From: Paulownia fortunei
Lineage: Eukaryota; Streptophyta; Magnoliopsida; Lamiales; Paulowniaceae
Assembly: GCA_019321725.1 (NCBI GenBank)
Contig: CM033116.1
Location: forward strand, 4,584,642-4,648,641
Direction of reading: 5' to 3'
Length of the DNA stretch: 64,000 nucleotides
Positions within the stretch are counted from its first letter, which is position 1. Every line of letters starts with the position of its first letter. Below the pieces are notes generated by a model. That model was given only the letters and a program-made list of their open reading frames with translations, searched no databases and was not told the origin of the DNA. The position numbers and the translations under genes were made by a program. Below are positions 14,656-26,200 of this stretch, piece by piece.

Positions 14656-14954
14656 GGTCTATCGAATTTTATCTTTGTTTCAACTTATAATCCAAACAAA
14701 TTTTTTGAACTTAATTTCTTAAATCTATTTTGAACTCATGTCCTATTCAACAATAATTATTAAGATATGAATTTTAGTATTAGAAGAATTATTTATGACC
14801 AAATTGATAAGTTAATGTGTTTAAAAACTAAATAATTTTATTTTGAACTGTACTAGAAAGAGCTTTTAATAATTTTGTGACACAAAAAGTGATATCCATA
14901 TGCCCGAGTAATATTATTTCTATAAAGTTGCACTTGCAACAAAAATTATTTTCA

Positions 14955-17900
14955 CTAGTAATACTCCACAGGGGTGTCGTCCGGACAACTTTGATCAGAT
15001 ACAACATCTCGAGTAAAGGGAGGAGGAACAAAAGGTGGAGCTGTACATCTCAAAAGCGCCCAATTCACTCCTTGGAAGAATGGGTGGTGCTTGATGGCTG
15101 AGGCACCCATGGTTGATCCCATTCGTCGGGTCGGATCCTTTACTAACAATTGCGATATCAAGTCCTTAGCCATGACAGGTATAACCGGCTCCTTTGGGAA
15201 CTCAAGGGCTCGAGCCACAATATTAGCCAGGGTTATCTCATGGTCCATCCCACGAAATGGTGTCACACCATAGAATAACTCAAAAATAAATATCCCCAGA
15301 GTCCACCAATCTACCGCGCTACCATGTCCTTCTCCAGATATTATCTCTGGGGCTAAGTACTCGTGGGTCCCAACAAACGACATTGATCGGATATCAATCG
15401 GCTCGGCCACAAATGCAGGTCCAGCATGGTGGCGCGGCTTCTTTTTACGCTTGCGCTTAGGGTGAAAGCACGATACGGACGGGACTATGCAGTTGGGAAG
15501 AATGCAAGAGGTTGAGCTGAAGGGTGGTGGGTCAATGGTATACTCACTTGGAGGTGGTGCATTGGGCGGGTTGTTGCTGGATATTACTTGAGCCGGGGTG
15601 GACGTAGAGTTGTCGCACCTCAGAGAGAGATCGAAATCAGTGAGCATTATATGACCGTCCGATCGGACTAACACATTCTCGGGCTTGAGATCACGGTATA
15701 CAATTCCCAACATGTGAACGTACTCTAGAGCCACCACAACTTCAGATGCGTAAAACCTGGTAATACCATGAAATTAAACATTGTTCAACATCCCATGAAG
15801 TCATGGACAAAGCAAATGAACTACCCAAGTATTTTATTTGTAACTAAAATCATGCCGAAAATTATTGAATAGTTAGCATTTGGTAGGGCCCAATTGTCAC
15901 AGTTCCCCAGTCAATGAGCAGGTTCATGTTGAAAATACAGCAGACATGATTGTCCTAACCATGTTATACAGGATGATTATAATAGTAAGCATAGATATAT
16001 ATGCCACTATGTTCATGTGTTAAATCATATAAGGAAGGGACCAATGTGTTTCTCTTGGGAGAATTATATTTTATGGGATGTCTAGGACCCCCCACCCCCA
16101 CCCCCCACCACCCCAACCTAACCTTTTAGTAATTCCTATGCAACAGAAAGATAAAGGGGCTTTTGGAAGTCAATTGCCCCATTTGTCCCTCTAATTTTCA
16201 ACATTCAGTACCGATATTATTCCCTTTTTTTTTCCCCTCTTTTCATGTTTGCTTTCAAGAAGTGGTATAGGATTTCTTCACTATTTGGCAGACACAAAAA
16301 ATTAAAATAAGAAAATATCGAGGTAATAGTACTTGTCATATCCAAGAAAATTATAAAATACGATCAAAAGGACGATGATTATTGAAATTAAGGTTGCAAA
16401 ATAAATTGCATAAAATCCAATCTTTTCATAACAAAAAGAATGATAAAAGTCATTTTGACACAAATAACACACAAGTTTTTTTTTTTAATTTTTTCATAAA
16501 CAATTAACATACAATAATGATGCTACCTCACTATTACAATAGAACCAAAATGCCAAACTCCATCTTCTATCTTACTCAACATTAGTCGGTTAAGTTTGTA
16601 ATGCCAAAGTTGTAATAAAATTACATATCAAGACATGACCAATGAAAATTTTGATACATGCATGTCAGTGCAGAAGTGCCTTATATTATCATACATACGT
16701 CTTATCTAAATTTATTTGAGAAATAATTGGGTTAAGTTTCGACTACATAATCCGCATTAATGATCCTAACAATTACAGAAATTAATGAATGAGCTCGTTT
16801 ATGCCAATTATATAATCGTTAGACTGTATACTAATCATAAACAAATATAAATTTATTTATCATAGAATGGAATCCGATTCAAATTGAAATTTTTGAAAAT
16901 TTGGTAGGACATGAAATCCAAATCACATCATTCCCCATAGGCTGGGGAACCCTTCTTGGACGGAGCTAGTAGCTATAATATTGACACCATCTCCCTATCT
17001 TCAATTGGCATCAACAAGGCATAATTGTCAAATATCCAATCAAGTAGGGCCACAGATTAATTTCTCTAAACTTGTGGGGAGGACCGTGAGAATGGTGGAA
17101 AATTTTCCGGAATGGAATGGAATCCCCCCAAATTCCGCAAAAGTTAGCGGAACACCATTCCATTGGATTTTGTGCCCCTCCTCCTCTCCTTTATAAATAA
17201 ATAAGGACAAAATAGAAAATTCTCCCAAAAATCTCTTTTTTCACCGTGAAAAATGCCTCCTTTTCTTGGGTTTATAAAGCAGCACATCAATAAATAATTA
17301 TTGGACCACGTGAATTAGTTGCACGCTAATAGGTCAACCATTATAGTAATATTACAACTGTGGTGATTTATAACCAGTAAAGAGTGCCTTAACTACGACT
17401 GTGCATTTGAGCTGGCTTACCACTTTAATTAGTGTCTTTTTTTTGGATGAAAAGTTTTTGTCCCGATCGAGACAACAAATGAACATCCAATGCAATCAAA
17501 TTGGGACACACACAAACATGTTCACATATATGATATGGTCTCCACACACACAAATAATATTTTATACTACATTTGATAAAATATATTGAATATATTATTC
17601 AACTTTCATTTACATATAAAATACACACATTTATATGGACGTGTAAATAAAAAATCAATCTTCAAATAATTCATACTCTAACCGATATATTATGCATTTG
17701 ACCTGACTTAGGCATGTTCAACTTTTTAATGCTTATGTTCTAAAGTGGATTAGATGTATAATTGTCACGATTACATCATAAAAAATAGTGAATTTTATTG
17801 AGTGAATAATTTTTTTTAAAAAAATTTCAAAATAACAAGTTCAATCCGTACAAAAATTACACTTTCTCATCTCACATGCACCATTTAGGAGTCATTATGA

Positions 17901-19416
17901 ATTTTTGACGTGACCAGATCAAATTTTACTGTCATCATTTTGATTTATTACCGAGTGAACTAAAAGAATGCAATTAAGTAAGAATAAAATACTTCCGACT
18001 TAGAACTCGTGGGGCTTACGTGCACTAGGTCACGTGTGATCATAATTCCGTGACAAGAGTTACCCATCAGATCTCACTATTTACCTTACTGAATCGAGGA
18101 GCATTGGTCCAGGGCTTCTCTCCCTACAGTAGATTTCAGTTTTCTCTCAGAGAAAACTGAACAGAGAAGAGAATATGGGGTCCCACGAGTCATGTACAGT
18201 GTACACTAGCTCTTCTGCCGGGTGGTGGACCCCGCTTCTTTCTATGGCGCATCGATCTCATTACTTCCCAACAATTTTTTTTTTGGGATAATTACTAACT
18301 TCATCATGTTATATTTTTTTATTACATATTCCTTTATTATATTATATTATATTAATTAATATTATATATTATAAGAACAAAAATTTATACATAAAGAATA
18401 TTCAATATAATTCATTTTTTTAACTGTCCAAATCTCCTTTTTTATGATTAAAACGTTAAATATAATTTTCTGCAAAAATAATGTTCTATATATCATGAAT
18501 GAATTTGCTTGACAAAATTAATATTTTTTTCGAACATCTTGATGGAAATAAAAATAATGCTTTAGAATGAATGCACCCTTCTGCCCCATCATTAGTTTTT
18601 TTTTTCCCCAATCATTATTTTTTTTTACCATATCATTACAATCGATTTACCTATAATTAAAGTAATCTATGATCTTTGATCAAGATGTGTGTGAGATTAC
18701 TATGATAATAATATTATGTTGTGCTTGTGATTAGTGCATGCAAGTGCGACACACACGAACACTTTCACCGTTACTCGGAAGTGGTAAAATAGTGCTATAA
18801 TGGAGGCGATGGTGCCAAAATGCTTAAAGTGCGCACCTGACGGCGGAGTCGGGGAAGCGTTTACAGGGCTGACGCTGGCGGAGGACGTGGAGATCGCCGC
18901 CGGGGCAGAACTCCGTCAAAAGACATGACCATTTCGGAGAGTCAATAGCAGCGTAAAGCGTGGGCAGAAACGGATGGTCTAACATTTCAAGAATTTCCCT
19001 TTCAGTCCTCGCCCTCCCTTCCTTATTACGGCTCGCCAGCTCTTTCTTGTCCATCATCTTAGCCGCGAACAGAGCCGTGGGAGAGGGTTTAGGGGGGTCG
19101 GCTGAGGAGGGAGGGGCGGCTTGAGTTCCGCTAAGTAGACGGAGCCGATGTCTCCGGCCCCGAGGCGGTGGAGGAAGCGTAGGTCAGAGAGAGAGAGGGA
19201 GGTGAAGCGGCGGATGGAGTCCCAGCAGGGGTCACCGGAGGGGGAGGTGGAGGAATGGGGTTTGATGGTGGCGGATGGAGGGAAGTGGGCGGAGGAGGAG
19301 GTCCAATCGGAGCCGGAGCTGGTGGAGCGGTGGATGTCAGTCGCGGTGGTGGTGGTTGTGGAGTTGAAGCTCATGCTTTGGAGGTCGTTGGCTATGTCGT
19401 CCACGCATGGCTCCAT
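14955..19416 (-). CDS. AGC1-12: AGCVIII protein kinase, AGC1-12 type, 2 exons, apparent frameshift
   Basis: Exon 1 is 18837-19416 and exon 2 is 14955-15756, separated by a 3.1-kb intron with a phase-2 junction (AG|G). About 460 aa would be encoded if one base is restored. A serine/threonine-rich N-terminus is followed by the glycine loop ([14 protein letters not shown]), the lysine strand ([10 protein letters not shown]), the catalytic loop YRDLKPEN, the AGCVIII-diagnostic DFD in place of DFG, an insertion rich in basic residues (KRKRKKKPR), and [11 protein letters not shown]. The family are plasma-membrane or cytoplasmic Ser/Thr kinases in auxin-transport signalling. In exon 1 the frame breaks between the glycine loop and the lysine strand, at the G run 19092-19097 (six C on the coding strand). 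One extra C would join both halves and also satisfy the splice phase. It may be an assembly error or a real lesion. The C-terminus ends PVEYY, without a clear FxxF motif. Confidence 0.88.
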
Positions 19417-19474
19417 CGCCGACAGTTACTCTGGCTAATTTACAATGGCTGGTTTTTCTCTCAGTAGTACTCTC

Positions 19475-19530
19475 AGTGTGCGTGTGAGTGTGAGTGTGCG
19501 TGTGCGTGTGCGTGTGCGTGTGTGTGTGTG
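19475..19530. repeat. TG/CG-type microsatellite in the AGC1-12 leader or promoter
   Basis: An interrupted TGTG/CGTG dinucleotide run lies 60-115 bp upstream of the kinase start codon, so it is probably in the 5' untranslated region or core promoter. The alternating purine-pyrimidine tract could adopt Z-DNA and is likely length-polymorphic. Confidence 0.8.
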
Positions 19531-21205
19531 GATTTGAAGAGAAAGAGGGGGAGGGGGTGGAAGAAGAGCTTATTGGGCCGGGAACTTAGGCTTGGGCAGC
19601 GTGGGGGGCTGTTTGTTTGGATATTGAGGATTGAGTGGACATGTGGAATATAGGACGGTGCATTGGGCCCGACCCGAGATGTATTTTAATTGTCTTTGTT
19701 TTCTTCTTTGGTTTGAGGTCGTCTTGCTTTTTATATACCTTAATTTTGGTTTAATCCTGATTCTATCTTAATCATATTAAGGTAAGTGCATAAGCGGGGG
19801 GATTTAATTATCCATAAAAGATAAAAAAAGTGGAGAGATTTTAATTGTTTCTGTCAATGCTTTTGTCCTTTGGAAAGTAAATATTTTGTGTAAATACCAA
19901 TAATTAGTTAGATAGGAGTAATAATTACGAAGATAAGTAAATCTTAACACAGCTAAATTGGTTGAGATTATGATTATCATTTGATTCACATATTACCTAT
20001 CAAATATTATTAATAACAACATTAATATTGTTATTTAATATCTAGTTATTAACTTTATTTTTTTCCTACAATGTCATTTGTCAGTATCATACTATTGTTA
20101 TTTCTCTCTCATTTCTTACAAGAATTTGCAATCTGAGAATGTGGGGACTAGGTTTAGAATGCCCAATGTTTTTTTTTTTTCTTTTTTTCATCTTTTGTTG
20201 CGGGGTTAAGGTGGGGATCTTACTTACAGGACATTTATGGCTTCCGAACCCTCTAAATTATATGTAGAGATAATAATAGATTAGATTTAAATTCGAATTA
20301 TTCTAATTTGATATAAATTTTTAAAATTATAAATAAATTTCATATTTCAAATTTTAACAAATTCATTAATTATCATCTTTAATTATGCGATGTAGCCCAC
20401 AACAATTTTGTACCATGTACTTTAAAAGGAATATATTGATTTTAATTTATTGCAATAGTCTAGTAGAGGGGTGGCCTTGTGGGAACTACCCCGGTAATTA
20501 ATGCAATCCTCGTGCCCCTGTGAATTTGCATTGAGATCTCATCAAACTACGTCAATAACCCAAACAAATGGAATAATTCTATTTTGAATCAATTTTGTCT
20601 GAATTTAAATTAATTATACGATAAATAAATTATACATATTTTGTGGTTGGTGTAGAGAATAAACAATCATTAAGCAGATAATAATGCAGTTACCATATAA
20701 ATACTTAGATTTTCTACAAATAAACTTAATTAGTAATATCAAAGACTCAATAATTGGTGTGTAATTGAGCCAAGAATATAGGGTAGGTATTTTGTGTTTG
20801 TTAAGAGTAATACGAAGACAAAGAAGAAAAAAAAAATATTAGAAAGCGCATTTAAATGAATTATATGTTGAGGGTGAATGGATTTCAATAAAGAATACAT
20901 GAATATTAGAAAGTGAGAAGTAGAATTTAGATAGAGGCATGAATTATCTGGACTTGATTTATGGAAATGAATCTAAATTCAAAGTTAAGTCTTTTAAAAA
21001 AAAAATTTAAAAAATATAAATTGATATTGTGATTTCCAAAAATAATAATAATATGAAGTGGAGTTTAATGAATTGTAGAAAGACTATATTAATGAATTAT
21101 ATGGATAGGGGATTTGTTTTTTTCAATAAATAAAACATAGATGTATTATTAAATGATTTACCTCAACATTTATTACATAATGTATGTATGTTTATCTTAT
21201 GGAAC

Positions 21206-22115
21206 AATTTCACTTTTGCCCCTCAAACTATGAAAACATACATTTTGCTCCATCCAACTAAGACTACAAACTTTGTTTCCCAAATTTACCCTCTTTGCAA
21301 AATATTTGAAAAAACATTGAAACGTTAAAATTAGTATTTGAACTTCAAATAAAATAATATTTTTAAAGTGAACCAATATAAATTGCTATAGTTATATTTA
21401 GATTACTATTTTAAGAATAATGTTATTTAGTAAATTTCATTCTATTTATCAGAAATGGTCGTTAATTATTTAATAATCATTAGATTAGTGCGAATGGAAT
21501 CATTATTTGGACAATAAAAAAATAGAATGAAAAAATAATCGCAACTCTTGAGAATGAAAATATATGGTAGGTCATGACTTCCTTGACATTTCAACACTGG
21601 ATAAATGTGAGCCCATATATGGTATTGCGACTTGTCGAAACCTCTAGTTTTTATAAATGGCTTTGTTAGTTTGACACTCGTTGTACATAAGCACCCACTT
21701 TTCTTGATGTTAGAGAATTATTTTGTCAAATTTCTTAAAGAGAATTGTCTTACATCTCAAAGTATTTTTTACTTATCGACATGTATGATTTTAGATAAAT
21801 TTATTATTTTTGTTTAAAGATCTTTCGAGTTTTCTCTAAAAGTTTGAAAGCGATTATTATAATTATGAATACAGTTAAATATTAAACAAAAATTATTGCT
21901 TTAGTATAAAATTCAATTACATTATTTTATAGTTGATCTAATTTAATTTAGTTGTTTTATAGTATTATTAAGTTCAAATAAAATTTTAAAAAATTAATTT
22001 CATTATCTTTTCAAATATTCAGAAAAGAGGGGTGATATTGGAATATATTATATTTTCTTAATTTGAGGGGACATAGTGTTACATGGGCATAGTTGAGGAG
22101 GGACAAAGTGAAATT
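21206..22115. mobile_element. Long inverted-repeat DNA element, about 0.9 kb
   Basis: The left end reads aatttcacttttgcccctc then aaactatg. The right end, reverse-complemented, reads aatttcactttgtccctcc then tcaactatg. Farther in, tttgaacttcaaataaaat on the left pairs with a right-arm sequence whose complement is attttatttgaactt. The terminal words resemble those of the element at 55716-56932. No transposase frame is visible, so it is a non-autonomous element, perhaps related to Mutator-like elements. I could not settle a target-site duplication. Confidence 0.6.
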
Positions 22116-22213
22116 CAAGTAGTTGCATGTATATAAATAAATAAATATATATACACACACGCCTTCACATGTATTATATCTTTTTTATGTTTAATATTTT
22201 TATGGAAAAGTCA

Positions 22214-22240
22214 TCGTGCATAACACGAGGGATACACTAG
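22214..22240 (+). mobile_element. Helitron-like 3' terminus
   Basis: A short stem, TCGTG (22214-22218) pairing with CACGA (22224-22228), is followed eight bases later by CTAG and then T (22237-22241). A small hairpin about ten bases before CTRR, inserted before a T, is the standard 3' end of plant Helitrons. The matching 5' TC end was not located, so only the terminus is claimed. Confidence 0.4.
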
Positions 22241-22449
22241 TTTTTATATATAATCAAATATAAATCTTATTGTATAACAACCAAATATATACATTTTAAA
22301 CTGCTACCAAGTTAGGTTTAATTCTCTACTTAATAGGGTCCACGGCAACTGTAGATTTTAATTAATGGGTTTCTAATTCCTCGTCCAACTAAAATTAAAG
22401 TGTCAGAATTTCTCATACATTCAAATTCAAATTTCCCATAATTCCTCGT

Positions 22450-22622
22450 CCAAGAATTATATGTTGGGTGAATTTTGTAGAAAATTTTGATTTTATTTCA
22501 CATTACAGAACTATGCTATGGCATAGTTTTGTAATGTGAAATTACATAAATTTTAGCATAATTTTGTAATGTGAAATTACATAAATCTTTTCTACAAAAT
22601 TCACCCGACATATAATTCTTGG
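22450..22622. mobile_element. 173-bp MITE with near-perfect terminal inverted repeats
   Basis: The element starts ccaagaattatatgttgggt followed by gaattttgtag, and ends with the reverse complement of this (ctacaaaattcacccgacat, then ataattcttgg), with only one or two mismatches in about 35 bp. The interior carries a repeated word, ttttgtaatgtgaaattaca, and its complement. The RNA would fold into one long hairpin. No coding capacity. Confidence 0.8.
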
Positions 22623-23149
22623 TACAGTTTTCATATTTTTTTTAAAATTAAAAGGGTATTGGGCTGAACTTATAATTTTTTTATAAAACATTTTATAGTA
22701 TTTGGTAAAAAATTAAAAAAAGCTTATAAATTCCAAAAAATAAGAGATCAAAATCTTATAATTAGCTCCATAAGTAAAAACACCCAACTAATTTTGTAAG
22801 GTTTTAGTGAACTCCTGTAACATGAATATAAATTATAATGTTACTATCACTAACTTCTTATAAATCCACAAACTCACTTTTTAAAAATAATTCAAGAGCT
22901 TATTTCTTATATAAGTTGTAAAGTTATGAAATCATCTTACAAAATATAAAAACTTGCGAAATATTTAAAATAAGTTCATCAACCCTCTAACAAAAGACTA
23001 CAAAAAAAAAAAAAAAAATCGATAAGAAAATTTAGCTAGCTACTAATGCATTAAATTATTATACCATATGATTTTGGTGTTTTGCTAGAAACTATAATGT
23101 GGATTTTTTATGCTATATCAGGCGCACAAGACAGTATATATAAACGATG

Positions 23150-23250
23150 GATAAATATCATATTTTATAAGATTTGTGATATTTATTTATTATTTAAATA
23201 TTCAATAAATGATAAATAATACATTAATTGTAACATGAATATTACCCATA
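23150..23250. mobile_element. Small AT-rich hairpin element, copy 1
   Basis: A palindromic core (atttatttattatttaaata ... tcaataaatgataaat) is followed by tgtaacatgaatattaccc. The same arrangement, a palindrome then tgtaacataaatattacct, occurs at 32200-32312. The two look like copies of one short MITE-like family. Confidence 0.4.
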
Positions 23251-26200
23251 ACGTAAATAAAAAGTTAGGTCACAAATCTTTACTTGACATTCATTGTAAT
23301 TAAAGATATGTATTATTGATGATTATGTAGATTATTGTCGCAAAGAGGTAGCTCGGGGAAAGCTTTGATTTAATAACTGGAGAGATTGGTGAAAAGCATG
23401 TGACTTCATTAATACATCTAACCAAAGAGTTTTAAAATTTACTTACAATTTATTGTCGTATGCGGATTGAATGGACCTCGATTATTCTATAATGTACTAA
23501 ATGTATAATACGCTTGACTAAACATAAATTTCTTTCTTAAGTCAATAATATTGGATGAATCAAAAGTACTGATCCGACTCCCACCCAAGAATTTCAAGAG
23601 TGAACCCTACATAAAGTTTTCGATATCAAGCATTGGCTTGGTTGATAAGACTTCTGGTGGTTGTTCACGGTTCATAAATGGAAAGTAAAGGGCTATCCCT
23701 AAATACATTTAGTAGTAAAATTCTTTGGATTTTTTATATTTTTTTCAAATAAATCTCAATTTATATCAATAAGATAAGAGTCTCCAACACATGCCTGCTA
23801 TGCTTAAATGATGTTCGATCATAATTTTAATTCAAACACATTTATAATAAGTGGAAACAAATAATATGTATTATACTCTTAATTTAAGTTTTTAACGATA
23901 TATCAAATTTGTGTCTTGTTTTTTTTTTCTCCAGTTATTTTTATGAATTTTGTCATGGAAAGGAGATTTCGACGGATCTTTCTTGATTTTTTTTTTCTAA
24001 CTACTTATTGAATTGCGAACTTCATATATACATAGCCATGGATTTGCAAGTATTATCAAAATGTTTTAACTTAAGGGTAAAATGTGAACAAAAGCTTGCC
24101 CCAAATTGAAAATGTATCTGCCAACAGTTGCACCTAAAAATGGGCCATTTACCTTATTACAGAACCTCCTATAAAATTGGGCCTCCAGGCAACAGACAAT
24201 ACTTCCTCCTAAAATATGGTGTTGGTCTCAACTTGATCTTTGGTTGTTCGGACCAGTAACTTTGGTGCAGAGTTTTATGCAAATGAAAGTTTTGAAAGTT
24301 TGGGCTGAAACTCCTAATCCACATCTGAATTTGGGCTAAGATTAGGTCTGATGCAATGACCTCTTCTTTTATTATTAGGGTAAGTTATTTTTAAATCCGA
24401 AATCCGATGTTTGCATTAATGTTCACTCTCCACCTATTACTTTTGTAGTTTTCGTTCCTTAGATTTTTTTTTTTTTCCTATGGTCAATTCCCACCCACTT
24501 AGAAGTAACAAAATGCACTCCCTATTTAATTTTTTTCTTCTTAAAAAACACTTAATTCTCTCCCCTTATATATATTTCCTTCTAAAGCCATCAACCAACA
24601 AATGTAGCCCCAACAACCTCGATCTCGTCGTCGGCTACTACCAACAACTACCATTGCCACCTCAACGCCATTTCACCACAGCCACTATCCAACCTCACCA
24701 TCGCCGCCACCACTAACACTAGCCAACCTTTTGTACTCATTTAGTCCGTGAACATATATGTCTATAAGGGGGAAATGATGTGAAGTTGAGTTATTAAGAG
24801 GTTGTATACATACGACGAGCTTAAAAAATTATCAATTTTCAAATGTATGATTATAACGAAAGTCCATTCATCTTGCAAGTTGCAAGTAAGTGAAATGATA
24901 ATAATCCTAAATTTATCATATTTCGACGCCTTCTCTAAATTTTAAGATATATATAACCTTAAACAATAATGATAACATTGTCAATATGTATTATATACAT
25001 ATATGCCTAAACTGGCCATAGTTGACATGAGGGTGGTCTATCAAAGTGAGTCAATAAAACATAAAGGTCAAAAGCAACCATATTTATACGTAATATTACA
25101 AATATTTGTATTCCACTACAATATCTTTAGCTACTACAAAATAGTACTATAATATGTTTGTGCACTAATGAATGAGTAGTTTTTAATACTGTAGAGATGG
25201 TCATTGTGATTTGTTATGATTTGTGAATTGTTATTTATAATATTTTCTAATACATAGATATTTAGGATTAGTACTTCACTAATGTACTATTAGTACTACA
25301 TTAATGCATTAGATATATTGGATATTTTTCATAATAGTACATCATACATATGTAATTCATATTTCACTTTGCAATATTAGTATATGCGACCTAGTCAGGT
25401 TGTAAAAGGACATAAAGGATCTCATCATGATTTGATATTTGAGTTACTAGGTATACTTGCAAAGGAGTCATCAACTAGTTATCTTAACATTGTTTATTTT
25501 TTTTATTTAATTTTGATTATGTATTTGCTTACCGGTTTGTTTTTCTATATTTATGCTTTTGTTGCATTTTATCCTTATCAACTTATCTTGTATTTCTTCT
25601 TATATTCCATTATCAATAGAAAGAGGATACCAAGGTATGCCAACAAACCTTCAAACATCAAATAGATTGCATACATAGAGTAATTATAATTGCTAAAAGT
25701 TCTTTGATTGTTTGATGGACATAAATTTGATGAGTTATATTGTATTGTTATTTTCACGATTTGTATTGTATTATTTGCATTATTTGTTCGTATTATTCGT
25801 GCACATTATATTTATATATTGAAAGACTATGATGGCTAGTTTTTTATTGTACTGGGCAGTTGTATATTCTATTTATTGGATATTTTTTTTAGTATATTCT
25901 CATTATAATGCACTATAAGTGTACACCACTAGGTCTTCTAAGCTCTTGGAGAAAATGAATCATGATGCTTTTTTTTTTTTTTTTTCTGACCTTTTTCTAA
26001 TTCCAACCCACTGGACTTCTTTGTAGATCATTTTCTTTTTGTTGTCTGCTCTCTTCTTCTTCTTTTTTTCAACAAAAGCATCATTCTTGTCTTGCTCTAG
26101 ATCATCATCATGATAACCACCACCATAGTAATGTAAACTTTAATTCTGTAAGTATTGTATCAATTTAGATGTGGAATACTGCAAAAATGAAGCTAGAAAG

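Larger units (their letters stand above)
8445..14954. other. Intergenic region between CYP71 and AGC1-12
   Basis: Very AT-rich. The first few hundred bases should carry the CYP71 promoter, although I see no decisive TATA box. The region holds a long inverted-repeat element (9160-10330), a 775-bp tandem duplication (11186-12722), a stretch with repeated cgag/ttcaa words near 13235-13585, and a 62-bp tandem repeat (14532-14655). Short open frames on both strands have no recognisable family and look random. Confidence 0.6.

Noticed and set aside
17090..17240. Local inverted repeat of ggaatggaatgg and ccattccatt words
   Set aside because: It is short and imperfect, with no element ends or duplicated flanks, and lies inside the AGC1-12 intron.
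19048..19140. A tiny intron bridging the two frames of the AGC1-12 first exon
   Set aside because: There is no usable GT donor in the linker on the coding strand, and homologous kinases have no intron here. A single missing base explains both the frame and the splice phase.
25384..25665. 93-codon open frame with hydrophobic stretches
   Set aside because: Hydrophobicity follows from T-rich DNA. No domain or splice context was seen.
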